From assembly GCA_964017145.1 (NCBI GenBank), contig CAXHKQ010000252.1, positions 1 through 42,576 of the forward strand: 42,576 bases of DNA, written 5' to 3'. This document shows, one piece after another, positions 42,285 through 42,576 of the stretch. Source of the DNA: Agrocybe praecox. Its lineage: Eukaryota > Basidiomycota > Agaricomycetes > Agaricales > Agrocybaceae. The first letter of the stretch is position 1, and the number at the start of each line of letters is the position of its first letter. The position numbers and the translations under genes are program-made. The notes beneath the pieces were generated by a model that worked only from the letters and a program-made list of their open reading frames with translations, was not told where the DNA came from and did not search any database.

Positions 42285-42576
42285 TTGAATTTAGAGAAAG
42301 CTAGTAGGAATTATGTTGCTGAGACCAGGAGGATACGACGGGCCAGCAATGCTCTGCAGGTCCTGGATGAGCTGGCGGCCTTCGGAGGATATCGTTGGTG
42401 CTGGGCCGTCTGTGAGCGATCCGAAATTGGAAGGGGTCGTCTTCGTAGTCGTGTAGTCACAGCGGTCGGAAACAAGAGCAAACGTACACTTACATCGTTG
42501 GATAATTAGATTCTCGATATTATCTGGGTACGGGTTGAGCGATAATGTTTCGAGATGGGTAATGTATCGGAGTGGA
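42285..42576 (-). repeat. Dispersed 5'-region segment, copy 3 (inverted, runs off the window)
   Basis: The reverse complement begins TCCACTCCGATACATTACCC, passes TATCTGGGTACGGG-complement and TATCCAACGAT, and has CTCTTGTTTCC joined to GACCGCTGTGACT as in copy 2. It then continues like copy 1 through CTCACA...GCCCAGCACCAACGATATCC, AAGGCCGCCAGCTCATCCAG and GACCTGCAG.GCATTGCTGG. So copy 3 links the short 5' version of copy 2 to the coding-like part of copy 1. Confidence 0.7.

Overview
The window looks like nuclear DNA of a filamentous basidiomycete, most likely an Agaricomycete. Genes are split by many introns of about 45-60 bases with GT..AG ends, base composition is moderately AT-rich, and the recognisable families are typical of mushroom-forming fungi: an F-box/leucine-rich protein, a Tnp2-type (CACTA) transposase, Pumilio (PUF) proteins, a questin-oxidase/AflY-like protein, a linoleate-diol-synthase-like haem peroxidase, and DUF6534-like and Ncp1-like fragments. 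I see no rRNA, tRNA, CRISPR array or bacterial-type operon. All gene models were spliced by eye, so exon borders are inferences.

Layout. 0-0.9 kb: a complete 868-bp element with 38-bp terminal inverted repeats (MITE-like). 0.9-3.3 kb: AT-rich spacer, a 5'-region segment that recurs twice more in the window, and a small hypothetical gene. 3.4-6.4 kb: F-box gene (minus), a small ORF (plus) and a SAP-like small gene (minus). 6.7-10.1 kb: Tnp2 transposase gene with one premature stop. 10.2-10.85 kb: small protein of a family that appears three times in this window. 10.85-13.7 kb: gene-poor. 13.7-18.4 kb: four hypothetical genes. 19.3-20.5 kb: coiled-coil/RING-finger gene.

20.6-27.3 kb is the most unusual part. 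Three copies of a 196-bp tandem repeat on the left and about seven copies of the same unit in inverted orientation on the right enclose a 4.8-kb cassette. The cassette holds a WD40-like protein with a C-terminal membrane helix, a small convergent gene, and a second WD40-like protein with an N-myristoylation-type start and a membrane helix. Pieces of this cassette recur, decayed, at 33.2-33.9 and 35.6-35.8 kb. This is a foldback-element-like arrangement, but mobility is not shown.

27.6-30.4 kb: a many-exon unknown gene (minus) with one apparent frameshift. 30.7-35.4 kb: pseudogenes (questin-oxidase-like, WD40 fragment, DUF6534-like, Ncp1-like). 36.0-39.3 kb: two tandem PUF-family genes with the same intron pattern and a shared upstream motif. 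39.7-42.0 kb: a truncated haem-peroxidase pseudogene and a decayed unknown gene. The window ends in an inverted copy of the 5' segment seen near 1.7-2.1 and 21.3 kb. Overall it reads as an accessory, repeat-rich region with local duplications and several dead genes among apparently intact lineage-specific ones.
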